Assembly (NCBI GenBank): GCA_905250025.1
Contig: CAJNOJ010000033.1
Location: 186,001-250,000, forward strand
Direction: 5' to 3'
Source of the DNA: Adineta ricciae
Taxonomy: Eukaryota; Rotifera; Eurotatoria; Adinetida; Adinetidae
Length of the DNA stretch: 64,000 bases
Shown here: positions 10,728 through 21,186 of the stretch, one piece after another
How positions within the stretch are numbered: the stretch's first letter is position 1
Layout of the letters: each line of letters starts with the position of its first letter
Made by a program: the position numbers and the translations under genes
Notes under the pieces: model-generated
What the model was told of the DNA's origin: nothing
The model's database searches: none
Seen by the model: only the letters and a program-made list of their open reading frames with translations

Positions 10728-13276
10728 TGGGTAAGTCTGTTCGAATTTTTTTGTTAGATAACACTGCAATTCTTGACCCAGAAGAATTAATATTTGCAAA
10801 CTAGAGATTTATGATTTTAGTAAAGTAATACATTTTCTCCTTTCTTCACTTAGAAATCAATGTAGAAAATCAACCATCGGAAATAATTTTTCAATTGAAA
10901 AATGTTGAAAAAACATTTTTCATAAGTCGAAATGTTACTTATGAAAGTCTTTTAAAGAATGTGAAAGTTCACTTCAAAATTCCAATATGTTCAGAGATTG
11001 CCATCGTCGATTCGTATTCAAATCGAATGATTGTAGTAGCACGAACAGCGGACTTATTTGACTTTACCGATGCAGCAATTCCAAAATATAAAATTATTGT
11101 TCAAGGTAGGATTTCGCAAACGAAGAATGAATTTTTTTTCGTAAGCTTTCTCATCCTTCTGTTAGAACCCACCCTTGCTACAAAAAGTGTCGGTTTTGGT
11201 CGAAATTGTAAATTTCTGTATCATAGAGGATCACGCACGCCACCGGATGGATTATAACTTTTTCTGTTTGCTATAGATTTTAACGGTTTTACGCGAATTT
11301 TTCTGAAAACCTCTGTTGAAGAAAAATGGCACCTTTCGAAAAATTCGAGTTTTTTAAGCATTTCGATCTGAAATGATAAAAACATATTGATTTTCTATTG
11401 TACGGAATACTATCTTGAATTTAATTCTATCGCGTAGCAAAATATACTTTTATTCTTCTTTCATGTCTGTTCTTTGCATTTACCATCGTATTTGTCGTGA
11501 TCTGAAAATAGAATTCGTTGCATTCGAAAGAGAATGGTAATAAGAATCTTGTGAAAAGATGAGCAAAGCAAATATTCGTCAGAAACTAAGAAGCAGAAAG
11601 TCTTTGATGAGACACATCCGACTACAGAAAGTAAAAAATAGGAGAATGGATTCATCATCATCGGTAAACATAGATGATGTGGATGACTTATTTGATATTT
11701 GTCTAATTATTCACATGAAATCTTTGATTTTATTGACGAAACAAGCTTTATGCTGTGAATGTAAGCAATTGTGAGACGATTCATTGTCTGTCAAAACAAG
11801 AAATGGATTGTACACGCATGTGAAGTTCCATTGCTCTAACTGTGGATTCATTACTCATATACAGTCATCGTTCTTATTCTCTAATTTCTAAGGTCAACTA
11901 GAAGAACTTCATAATAAATTGTTGTCGCAACTTTATCAGCTATAGTAACATCAAAGTGTGTTTCATTGTTTATAATTATAAAATACGTTATTACATAGTG
12001 AATATTTATGAAATACACTTGTAGAAAAAATGTTGCGTTTTTTCTCAAAATAAGATTTTTCACTTTTACCTTTTCGTGCATCCCAGATTTCTCCTCCATT
12101 TTGAAAGCTCGGATTCCTTCTAAAATGTGGTCAAGATGCAGAACTATGACTTCACAGAACCCGCTTCTTCGATTACGTAGTTGACATCAGATAAGGAGAA
12201 AATGTTTGAGACCTCGCACTTCATTAATTTCATATCGTGACATAACAGTTGTACCAAAAAATGAACTATAAGAAAAAGAAAGAAATCGGTCTCTGTTAAG
12301 TTGTAGCTCTATATCTTAGCTGCATTTCAAAACCAATCATGGCTCTCTCAACGTTGAAAATGGCAAAGGAATTTGGGACGGAGAAAGGCCCAGTTTTGGA
12401 CCTTAATCACGAGCTTGCTTTCAAACGTTTTAATATTTCAAGCTGAAATTATTACTCAGAGGCCACCATATCTAGACAGACCATCCCTGAAAGTGTCATC
12501 GAGATTGGATGCTCCTAAGCAAAAAAGGAGTTTTGAATGGAGGTTGGGCCTTGATGATTGTTGAGCAAATCTCTAAAAGGATTAATATATTTTGTGTACT
12601 GAGAAACTCTAAATCAACTTGTGTGATGAGAATATTAGCATCAGTCCTTATACAAAAATTTAAGCGTTAAAAACTCCAAATACAGAAACTGTCTTCCATA
12701 TTATTCAACAAAAAGAGCTCACTATTTCCTCTGTATGCCGAGTTACATCATTCGCGAAAAGATAGTTCTTATTTCTCTAGAATAAATACGAGTTGCTGAA
12801 TCATATAATGTCATAACTTATGTAAAGAAAGTGTTACCTTGATTCAACATATTTATTGTAATTAAGACTATGTTTCTTTCTTTACAGGTCATGGTAATTA
12901 CGATGATACAAATTGGAAGCAAGCATTCGATAAATACTTCATGCCGTTTCTCAGTAAGTGATCCAGAAATATACCCATACGAACATTGAACAAAGTATAC
13001 TTGAGAAGATTTTTTATAATAATATACTTTAGTTCTTGACGAAAATAGATCTACTTTTCGAGACTGCGATCGAGAATTACATTGGATGACTTATGTTTCG
13101 TGAGAAACTCTTTGCCAAGAAAACATAATATGAATTTCATTGGTTGGCAAGGTGAACTGTTATTTTTCGTTAAATCTTAATAACAACAAATCTACATGTA
13201 AATTTATTCATAGACTGAGGTTAGAGTAGCGATTCTTGATCGAAATAGTGAGAAGCCAAAATTGAATCGACGTTCA
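10728..13276 (+). CDS. Uncharacterised multi-exon gene of the duplicated unit, copy 1
   Basis: Exon model: 10728-10731 (ATG G only), 10854-11105, 12888-12953, 13033-13099, 13225-13276; all junctions are in phase. After the last exon a possible acceptor near 13332 gives a quick stop, so the 3' end is uncertain. The product is ~148 residues: an N-terminal ~85-residue part with alternating strand-like segments, suggestive of a beta-grasp (ubiquitin/PB1-like) fold, then GHGNYDDTNWKQAFDKYF and a charged tail. No family recognised. Support comes from copy 2, where exons 2-5 have exactly the same lengths and phases and exons 3-5 are nearly identical. The 1.8 kb second intron carries inserted DNA absent from copy 2. 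Confidence 0.5.
11559..11849 (+). mobile_element. Possible decayed transposon fragment in an intron
   Basis: Open from ATG 11559 with basic sequence (KLRSRKSLMRHIRLQK), then a Cys pair CCEC at 11751-11762, a TGA at 11772-11774, and in the same frame RNGLYTHVKFHCSNCGF with a second CxxC at 11832-11843. Paired CxxC motifs around an RNGL-KF-CSNCG stretch recall the zinc-ribbon start of some eukaryotic transposases (for example Mutator-like). This piece lies within the extra ~1.2 kb of the copy 1 intron. No terminal repeats were found, so the call is tentative. Confidence 0.3.
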
Positions 13277-13994
13277 GTGATAGATTTGTGTAATTGTACA
13301 TTTTTAGTATTGATTCTGTCTTTTTCTTCTAGAATTAACCCCTTTTGCTAAATCAGAAAAAAAGGATTAATGGTTTTTTCATTGTCAACGAAACTCGTTG
13401 AACCAACATCATGACCTCTGTATATTCTCCTTTTCGTGTTTGACTTACCTTGTAACGTTTGCTTTTGCTGCTGTTTTTGTAAAATATGCTTTGCATGACT
13501 TCATAACTAATAAAAATAAAGGAAGCATCGAGTGTTGATATTTTCCAAGGCTCTTGGTACAGCTGCAAATTAGCTGAGAACGAACAAATTACCGACCTAG
13601 GTCTACCAATCTTATACTTCGGTCCGATCGGATCCTTTGTCGGAGTCCAACGATCGGACAACATTCTATCGGATATGTGTGTCTGAAGAATACGTATTGA
13701 AATGAACTATTTGTTCATGACAAATAATTCCTGCAATATAGGAGGGGTCACTACGCCGAGGACAAGATTATTATATTTTCAATGGCTTTGATCACTTCGA
13801 AAGTTAATTTTTTCTTTCGGAATGCCAACTGTTGTTGTCCCAATAAAACTCGAATATCATTCACGAAAATCAACTCCAACAAAACATTTCAAAAAGAAAA
13901 ATAGCCAAATAAAGAAACCATGTTCGGGGGTGGGTGTGAGGATGAGAGGAATCAGCTTCATTTATGGGAATCTTTCATGACTTTGGTTTGATCA

Positions 13995-14249
13995 TTGAAG
14001 GTTTTAGAGATATTTTTTATTTTAGTTTCGTTTTTGGAATTTGCATTGAACATCTTGGCCGGAGTTTTTGCCACTGCAATTTTTTTCAAAGATCAACAAT
14101 TACACCTACTTCGCCTGATCTTTTTTATTATTCTTGCGGTGTTTGTTAAAATCTTTTCTAATCGTCTGGTCCACCGTATGACGATGCAAAGATGGAAACA
14201 CTTCTTGGCGACGGCACGAGCACCGGCATCATTTCCAATTTATAATTGA
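13995..14249 (+). CDS. Two-pass membrane-protein-like ORF, copy 1
   Basis: 84 residues with two hydrophobic segments (IFFILVSFLEFALNILAGVF and LLRLIFFIILAVFVKIF) and a basic end. A TTTTATTTTAG acceptor-like site lies just upstream of the Ser-Phe-Leu-Glu codons, so this may be an exon rather than a complete gene. The homologous ORF at 19902-20264 keeps both segments. No family recognised. The bases from 13277 to 13994 hold no other supported exon. Confidence 0.3.
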   Translation: MKVLEIFFILVSFLEFALNILAGVFATAIFFKDQQLHLLRLIFFIILAVFVKIFSNRLVHRMTMQRWKHFLATARAPASFPIYN

Positions 14250-14408
14250 TTTTACAGGTTTATTTTTGCAAACTTCCTCTCGTTGTAGTTTATTTTGTTT
14301 TATTTTATTTCTTTCATTAAAAAGTCTATTGTTACAAAATCGTATTTGAAGATCAATTTTTAGGGATAGTACTTGATCTTTTCACTCAAAGAAATGATGA
14401 AGATTCAC

Positions 14409-14953
14409 TCATTTCTTCCATGGGCGAACGGCCATTAATACGGTAAAGGTAATGAACGCGACCACAACAAGAACTAGAACAAAAAGATCAATGTGAAATA
14501 TGTTTCAATTAAACAAATTCACTAAGCAAAATAGTTCATTTGATATTTTCTCACCTCTTATCTCGATTCACTGGTCTTGTTGTTCCGCGGAAACGATGCA
14601 AAGTTGAATAGAAATCATCTGTTCGATTATCGAGTGCATCCAGATTTTCTCCACGTTGAACCAGTTTATTAACCGTCACTTTCAAAACATCTGTTGTTGT
14701 GGTTGGTCCATCAGCATGTAATGCATTCAGATTACCCGCAGTTGGATTTTTTTCGGAATTACTTATCTGAAAAGACAATTTTCAAAACGAGAAATAAAAG
14801 TTAATAATCGATTGGTTCACAAATCAAAGAACGACATGTAGAAAGAATCAGTAGAGATAAAATGGTGATGTTTACAAAATACATAACAACAGAGAAGAGA
14901 AGCTTACATACCATTGAAGATATTGGTCGGTAGAGTTCGCCCACGAGAAAAGC
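14409..14953 (-). pseudogene. Synaptobrevin/VAMP-like R-SNARE fragment
   Basis: Exons 14953-14912 and 14766-14555 join in phase. The second carries an R-SNARE motif: DVLKVTVNKLVQRGENLDAL with the central layer Arg in VQRG, followed by DNRTDDFYSTLHRF. R-SNAREs on vesicles pair with Q-SNAREs to drive membrane fusion. A third exon (14473-14409) would encode the tail anchor VLVVVAFITFTVLMAV-RPWKK in the right place, but it is one base out of phase with the visible donor at 14554-14553. Either a microexon is missed or the gene carries a frameshift. No clear start exon was found upstream. It sits between the two GPCR units. Confidence 0.45.
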
Positions 14954-15880
14954 CTAAACAAACCAATGATAAATTCAAAGATCGTTATCAATAAAACAAA
15001 TCAAGCCAAGGAGCGAATTACTCGTAATTGTCATTAAAATATCCAATGGTACACTAATCAATGTTCATTTCCTTCTTCTTTTCCTGAGTATTTATCGAAC
15101 ATTATGATAGATGTATTCATACAGTCGACAGATCGATGCTAAAATAAAGATCTTGTCGCTTTCATCCATTGACTTCGACTCCTACGAATGAATATTTCAA
15201 TTCCGTTTGTCATCGTGCCTGTGATCGATGTCGCATTTGATGGAAATTGCTGATTAGTATTCATAGTTATCAATAGTGCTTCAGAATTTGATGTTGCGTG
15301 TTTCAGTTGACCAGTTTCCATTGACGTACGCTTTCAAAAAGCCGTCTCTTCTTATTGAATCTCTGATAATTGAACATTCTTTGAAGCCACTGCTGATGGT
15401 GCTAGTTGTAATTCGTACTTTTCTTCAATTTGTCGACGTCGGCCTCTTTGTTGACTTGCTGTTGTCGTGTTCGATAGTGTCGATAAAAACATTAACTCCG
15501 CCGAAATTTCGTCGTTCTAAATGAGTTCATCATTAAAAGAAAGAAAAGAAATAAATAATTGAACTTTTTTCGTGACAGTTTTTCCGTCGTGCACATATTC
15601 AGCTAAAATATGATGATCACGAGACAATTGTCGTACATCAAATATGTGTAAACATCGTGAAAAAAAATCCAAAATATGTTCCTAGACATATTGAACACAC
15701 TAACCTCCGAAAATAAAAGTTAAAACCACTCAAAAGAATTGGAATAACATTCATACGACCTATGATTTACGAAAGCTTCGTCATTCTTTTCCTTTTATCA
15801 GATGAGTATGTTTTTTCACTTCAGTGGAAGCCCTTTCTTGTCGAAATGTCTCGTTTGTAATTACTTGATCCATATCAATC
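14954..15880. other. Non-coding or unassigned stretch
   Basis: Between the SNARE fragment and the second GPCR unit. Two short minus-strand open frames (about 15320-15139 and 15510-15360) may be 5' exons of the SNARE gene, but no splice-consistent link was found. Confidence 0.4.
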
Positions 15881-15896
15881 ATTGTTTGCTCAGTTC

Positions 15897-16880
15897 TTAA
15901 TGATTAACCATAGTCGCTTGCCGAGATAAGTTCTCTTTGTTTTTAAATAAATTTCGAAGAACTTGTCTTGATACTTGCCGAAAGATTGCCGAGGACAAAT
16001 AGTTGACATAAAAGGTGGAGATATAATTGAAATAGAATGCTAAACGAGCTATTTGAAGATACAGGTACTCCTGTGCTTGACGCAACTCAGTTTTATCCAT
16101 CGTTCGAGTTACACTGGAGTAAATATTCTGACTACAAAATGGAATGGATGATAAAATACAAATGAAGATTTGGAGGAATAACATCGATGCAAGTTGATCA
16201 TCGATACGTGCTTTACGAGTGACAATACCTGAAGATGCAATGCATATTCGACGATGATGAATCCGACGAAGATTTTTCCAGGTTAAGAATCCGAATAAGC
16301 TCATGAAAAACCATGGAAATATCCCGTAACAACAAAGACTGAAAAAGAAAACGGCGATTTGTGACCAGATCCAAGATGTGTTTTCACACGAATATCTATT
16401 CAGCTTGATTTGTACTGGCTTTGCATAGACTAACGTTGGAATAGTCAGTATCGTCCAGAATACGATTGTAAAGATACAAACGCGTTTGGCAACCGAAGCA
16501 CAATTCAAACGACGCCATTTGATTTCGTCACAGGTCGAAAAGAATCGATCGATAGCTGAAAAGACCAGAAAGGATAGAGCATTCAACGATGTACAATGTG
16601 CAGAGAAATAACGAATTTTGCACCATGCTACATTAGTCGCTGTCCAAGGAATGTCAAATCCAGCATAAATGATCCGATCGGATAGACTGAATAGGATTTG
16701 TATCAAACTAGCAACAGAGGCAAATCGTAGATAGGTGCAATATGAACTGGAACGAAGAGTGTGATGATGAAAAGTTAGAATATTCCATATAGCACCAATA
16801 ATACCAAGAATGAACATGGTCAAGCCCCAGTAGATATTCAATTGTTGAGAAACGAAGTACAGTGTTTCAGATGTCGTCAT
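15897..16880 (-). CDS. Orphan class A-type GPCR, copy 2
   Basis: 327 residues, identical to copy 1 through residue 327. The codon after MVNH is TAA where copy 1 has CAA, so the last six residues are lost; the seven membrane segments and all receptor motifs are intact. The bases just past the stop are alignable to copy 1 for ~20 bases with several changes, then unrelated. The receptor is probably still functional since only the extreme tail differs. Confidence 0.78.
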   Translation of the reverse strand: MTTSETLYFVSQQLNIYWGLTMFILGIIGAIWNILTFHHHTLRSSSYCTYLRFASVASLIQILFSLSDRIIYAGFDIPWTATNVAWCKIRYFSAHCTSLNALSFLVFSAIDRFFSTCDEIKWRRLNCASVAKRVCIFTIVFWTILTIPTLVYAKPVQIKLNRYSCENTSWIWSQIAVFFFSLCCYGIFPWFFMSLFGFLTWKNLRRIHHRRICIASSGIVTRKARIDDQLASMLFLQIFICILSSIPFCSQNIYSSVTRTMDKTELRQAQEYLYLQIARLAFYFNYISTFYVNYLSSAIFRQVSRQVLRNLFKNKENLSRQATMVNH

Positions 16881-18144
16881 CAGGGACTAAAGAACGCTTG
16901 AATATCAGGCGTGCTTGGATTATGAACAAGGAGCAAAGTTGATGTGATGGCACGATAGGATTAAGTTGCTCATAAACAAAGGCAAAACGATAGTCTGACA
17001 ATATCAGAGCACTTGCATGAGTTCCACATAATTTTTCTTCGTTGAAAGTAATTAAAATCATCGAATGTCACATTGAAATTTTCAATAGATCCTAATTAAT
17101 GTCAAAAGCTGTCCTAAAGAGAAATAAAAGGAATAAAAAACTACACTGAAAGAGAAACCTGCGTGTTGCGTCAAGAAAACGTTATCCGGATTCATTTTGA
17201 AATAGATGAATGTAGATCAATATAAAATCGAACTCTATTCTTTTTACAGCTCATCACTGATCATAGGATCAATGGAGTGAATGACTAATATCTCAATCTA
17301 TTTGCAGCAGAAAGCGTCACATTCGCAAATATTGGACAGTGATGACATAGAAGAAATTCTGTCTATTCCTTCCTCATTCTAATCTTCTTTCTAGCGATGA
17401 TTGTCTTTGTCACGTCGAATAAAATGAATTTTGGAAACTGTTCGCATTTTTTAAATAGCTCATGGAGTGTTTCCTCGTAATGTTCCATTCGACAGATCTG
17501 TCTTGCCCTGCTATATATTGATGTCACATTGTTGTTTGATAAAATTCTTCTTCGCTACGTAAAATAGTCTTATGTATGTATCAGTTTGAATTGATTAAGA
17601 TCGATCGCAAAATAGAAATCAAGTTAAATCAATCGAAATAGATTCTTTTGAAATTGGTTAATTTTCAGTGATGTTTTTTCTCTTAAAAATGCGGTGAAAA
17701 GCCGATGAGAAATGATGTCATTGAAATCAATTTCTCATCATAAAAAGTCGGTTGAATTCAGATTTTTGGCTTTCAGTTATTACATGGATTTTGTTGTTTT
17801 CAAAAAAGCGAAATCGATCTGAAGAAATATAAAGACTGATGTGTTGGAATGCTTTCATTATCGATTAGCTATGTAAGTATTTATTCTGAAACGAACAAAT
17901 ATTCTGGTATGATTTATGCGTGGCGCCATCTGTTTGTGGTGCTTCTTATTTATTGTACATGAGACCAATCTGTTTTTGTTTGATTGAGCATTGAGTCCAG
18001 ATCGAGTTTGACAGTTTCAGGATATTCTTGTTTTATACAGTTGATTGATGTGATATACACATTGTACTTTGCTAAATATTTCTATATTTTAGTTCGAAAT
18101 TTTTCAAATATTCTGTCATTTCAAGATATGAAATCTATCTTCAA
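16881..18144. other. Shared upstream region, copy 2
   Basis: Counterpart of 9464-10727, essentially identical by eye, including the hairpin at 17704-17739. No CDS. Confidence 0.5.
17704..17739. other. Imperfect inverted repeat (hairpin), copy 2
   Basis: Same 13 bp stem with one bulge as at 10287-10322. Confidence 0.5.
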
Positions 18145-19465
18145 TGGGTAAGTCTGTTCGAATTTTTTTGTTAGATAACACTGCAATTCTTGACCCAGAA
18201 GAATTAATATTTGCAAACCAGATGTTTGTGATTTAAGTAGAATAATACATGTTCTCCTTTCTTCACTTAGAACGAACAGGAAATAATGGAGTGAAGAAAA
18301 TAATCTTCGAATATGGAAAAACAGCGCAAACATTTTGCTTTGATCAAAATCTGGAGTACCAATAGCTTGTTCAAGATGTGAAAGTATACTTTGGAATTGA
18401 TATGACTAAAACAATTGTGCTGATGAATGTCAATCTCGGTGAAGTTATTCGACCATTACGTTTTGGTGATTTACTTGCATGTACAAATGAAGTTATTCCG
18501 AAATACAAAGTCATCGCCGAAGGTAAAAAAGCTACAAACACAAATGCAACAGTAGAAAGATGTGAGTTTGATTTTTTTGTCCATAAATTGCGTAATAAAA
18601 TAATATCTAAGTTTTAGACTACATGTTTCTAGTATATTTTCCGAGTTACTCCGATTTAGAACAGAGCAAACCGCTTTATCTTGTGCGGAATAAAAGGATA
18701 TATGAACGTTTCGATTAGAACGACATGTTTTCATGACTCTCATGCTCATTTTTCTCTGATTCAATTCATATTACACTGGAAAAAGCTCACTGTGACTAGA
18801 TTTCATGCGTCATCAATGACCAAAACAGATTTTTCAAGTCTAACAAATTTTAACTGACATTCATTGCGATAATGATAGCATGTGTATTCTCTTGACTTGA
18901 ATCAATAATATTTCCTTTCACGATCGTTTTGATAAACTTTTTTCAAAGACTCCATTAATTAGTTATACTTGAATTCGATACTTAGTCAACATTATATTGT
19001 GATCCATTGTAAAAAAGAAGCACTACTTTGATCCAACATATTTATTGTAATTAAGACTATGTTTCTTTCTTTACAGGCCATGGTTATTACGATGATACAA
19101 ATTGGAAGCAAGCATTCGATAAATATTTCATGCCGTTTCTCAGTAAGTGATCCAGAAATATGCCCATACAAACATTGAACAAAGCGTACTTGAGAAGACT
19201 TTTAATCATAATATGCTTTAGTTCCTGACGAAAATAGATCTACTTTTCGAGACTGCGATCGAGAATCACATTCGATGACTTATGTTTCGTGAGAAACTCT
19301 TTGCCAAGAAAACATAATATGAATTTCATTAGTTGGCAAGGTGAACTGTTATTTTTCGTTAAATCTTAATAAGAACACATCTACATGTAAATTTATTCAT
19401 AGACTGAGGTTAGAGTACCGACTCTTGATCGAAATAGTGAGAAACCAAAATTGAATCGACGTTCA
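18145..19465 (+). pseudogene. Uncharacterised gene of the duplicated unit, copy 2, interrupted
   Basis: Same architecture as 10728-13276: 18145-18148 (ATG G), 18271-18522, 19077-19142, 19222-19288, 19414-19465. Exon lengths 4, 252, 66, 67 and 52 are identical to copy 1. Exon 2 has diverged strongly at the protein level yet keeps the frame, except for a TAG at 18363-18365 where copy 1 has a Ser codon. Exons 3-5 remain close to copy 1. The second intron is only 554 bases here against 1782 in copy 1. Either a recent pseudogene or a gene whose product starts after the stop. Confidence 0.5.
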
Positions 19466-19901
19466 GTAGTTCAGTTTTGTGATGAAGTATCGTGTTTAAA
19501 TTGTTCTAGAACAGATGCTTTGGTTTCTTGAATATAAATGAAAGTAATCACTCGATGTTTTATCAATAGAAATTATAGTTCTTGCGAAGTTGATATTCTT
19601 AGATGATCGAAAAGTAATTAGGGAGAAATAAGGGTACGAGGATGAGAGTGGAGAAGAGAGTATTACATCAGTGGGTGAATCTGATTGAAAGTAACTTTTT
19701 TATCGATATTCTTTGAATGCGGTGGCAAAACTTTGTGTAATGGAATTTTCGCATAAAGATCTGTCGGCAAAATGTGCCAGACCCATTCGAAGGATTACCA
19801 CCAATGGAGTTAAAAGTAAGAGACATTTTCGTAGTCAGCAACTTAGGTCCCATCGTGCAACAGAAAATGAACAAAAATCTGATTGAAAATCAGCTTTATT
19901 T

Positions 19902-20264
19902 ATGAGAATCTCTCATGACTTTTCGGTTTTATCACCTAAGTTGTTACAAGTATTTTTTATTTTAGTTTCGTTTTTGGAACTTGTATTGAACATCTTGGCT
20001 GAAGTTTTTCCCACTGCAATTTTTTTCAAAGTCAACAATTACCCAGGACGATTATTCCCGAAGCAGTACTCCGCTAATATCCGACGAGAACCTGCAGGAA
20101 ATCTATTATTTTCTGGCTGGAAACGCCCGGAAAATACTCAGTATCCGGATCGGATTCTTCGACCTGGGATACGCCTACTTCGTCTGATCTTTTTCGTCAT
20201 TCTTGCAGTGTTTGTTAAAGCTTTTTCTAATCGTCTGGTCCACCATATGACGATGCAAAGATGA
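19902..20264 (+). CDS. Two-pass membrane-protein-like ORF, copy 2
   Basis: 120 residues, homologous to 13995-14249. It contains a 129-base in-frame insertion between the two hydrophobic segments and ends at TGA where copy 1 has TGG, so it lacks the last ~16 residues. Retention of frame through the insertion argues for either coding constraint or chance. Function unknown. The stretch 19466-19901 holds no other supported exon. Confidence 0.28.
   Translation: MRISHDFSVLSPKLLQVFFILVSFLELVLNILAEVFPTAIFFKVNNYPGRLFPKQYSANIRREPAGNLLFSGWKRPENTQYPDRILRPGIRLLRLIFFVILAVFVKAFSNRLVHHMTMQR
20043..20171. mobile_element. Small insertion with inverted ends (MITE-like)
   Basis: 129 bases present in copy 2 and absent from the aligned site in copy 1. 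The ends carry CCCAGG (20042-20047) and CCTGGG (20163-20168) in inverted orientation within a slightly longer imperfect match. It is more GC-rich than its surroundings. Confidence 0.4.
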
Positions 20265-20576
20265 AAACACTTTTTAGCGACGGCACGAGCACCAGCATCA
20301 TTTCCAATTTATAATTGATTCTACAAGATTATTTTTGAAAACTTGCTCTTTTTTTAGTTTATTTTGTTTTATTTTATTTCTTTGATTAAATAATCTATCG
20401 TTACAAAATCGTATTTAGCTATAGATCAATTATTGAGGGTGAGGGTGCGGGCAAGTCTGAGCAGTAGGATGCTACATGAATCTTTCTGCTGACATACTCC
20501 TAGGAGAGCCTATGGAGTTTTTTCAAAGCTGCAAGATTGTCGAAATTCTGTTGGGAAAGCTCCTATTATCGATTTT

Positions 20577-20868
20577 TCAATAAACCTTAATTTGTTCAAT
20601 TACATGAGTTTCTTCGTCGGATTGTTGGCTTTCATCGTTTTCTGTGTTAACTAGAAACAAATATTGATAAAGAAGAATCGAATGAAGGAAGATTGAGCAG
20701 TACTTTTTAGTCGCTAGATTGCCTTGGTGTTTTTGTCGCCACGCAATCGTTTTTCGTGATGAACGAGTGGCGATTCGTTGTTTGCAGGTTTTTCATATAA
20801 TTCGTTAGTGCCTTACGGGTTTGCCTGGAACTTCTCGTTCGTGAAGTATTGGAAATTGAATTATCCAT
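20577..20868 (-). CDS. Possible small two-exon gene
   Basis: Exons 20868-20817 and 20650-20577, joined across a strong GTAAGG donor and a TTTCTAG acceptor, give 41 residues: basic first half (TSRTRSSRQT), acidic second half (NDESQQSDEETH). No homologue recognised. Lies head-to-head with TAF4, 318 bases away. Could be chance. The remaining bases 20265-21186 show no other gene. Confidence 0.22.
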
Positions 20869-21186
20869 TGAAAACTGATCGGAATCAACTTTAGTCGTCG
20901 TTGAATTGAAATTCTATGTTCGAAAAGCGGGTGTATTGCCAAGTAGTATTTAATGTATGATCTATGTCAATGGTGCATAGCGACATCTATTTAACAGAGT
21001 GATTCGATTGGTCTGGAAGAATTCTTCATTGTCATCATTAATGGCTACCTTCTACACACCAGTTATTCATTTAATCAAGCATATTTATTTATCCTAACTG
21101 CGTTTTATACAAAGTCTACACTATATGCTCATTTGTTTCAGATAGAAGTTTCCATTTTGTATTGATTTGATTGGAAATTCATTACA

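Larger units (their letters stand above)
8480..10800. repeat. Near-identical 2.3 kb duplicate tract, copy 1
   Basis: Aligns without gaps to 15897-18217 (constant offset 7417). By eye only one substitution was found inside the GPCR (G8543 versus A15960, synonymous). It spans the GPCR, the intergenic region and the first coding exon of the facing gene. Similarity falls abruptly at both ends. Confidence 0.85.
15897..18217. repeat. Near-identical 2.3 kb duplicate tract, copy 2
   Basis: Partner of 8480-10800, same orientation, constant offset of 7417 bases. Right boundary: both read TTTGCAAAC/T and then diverge. Confidence 0.85.
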
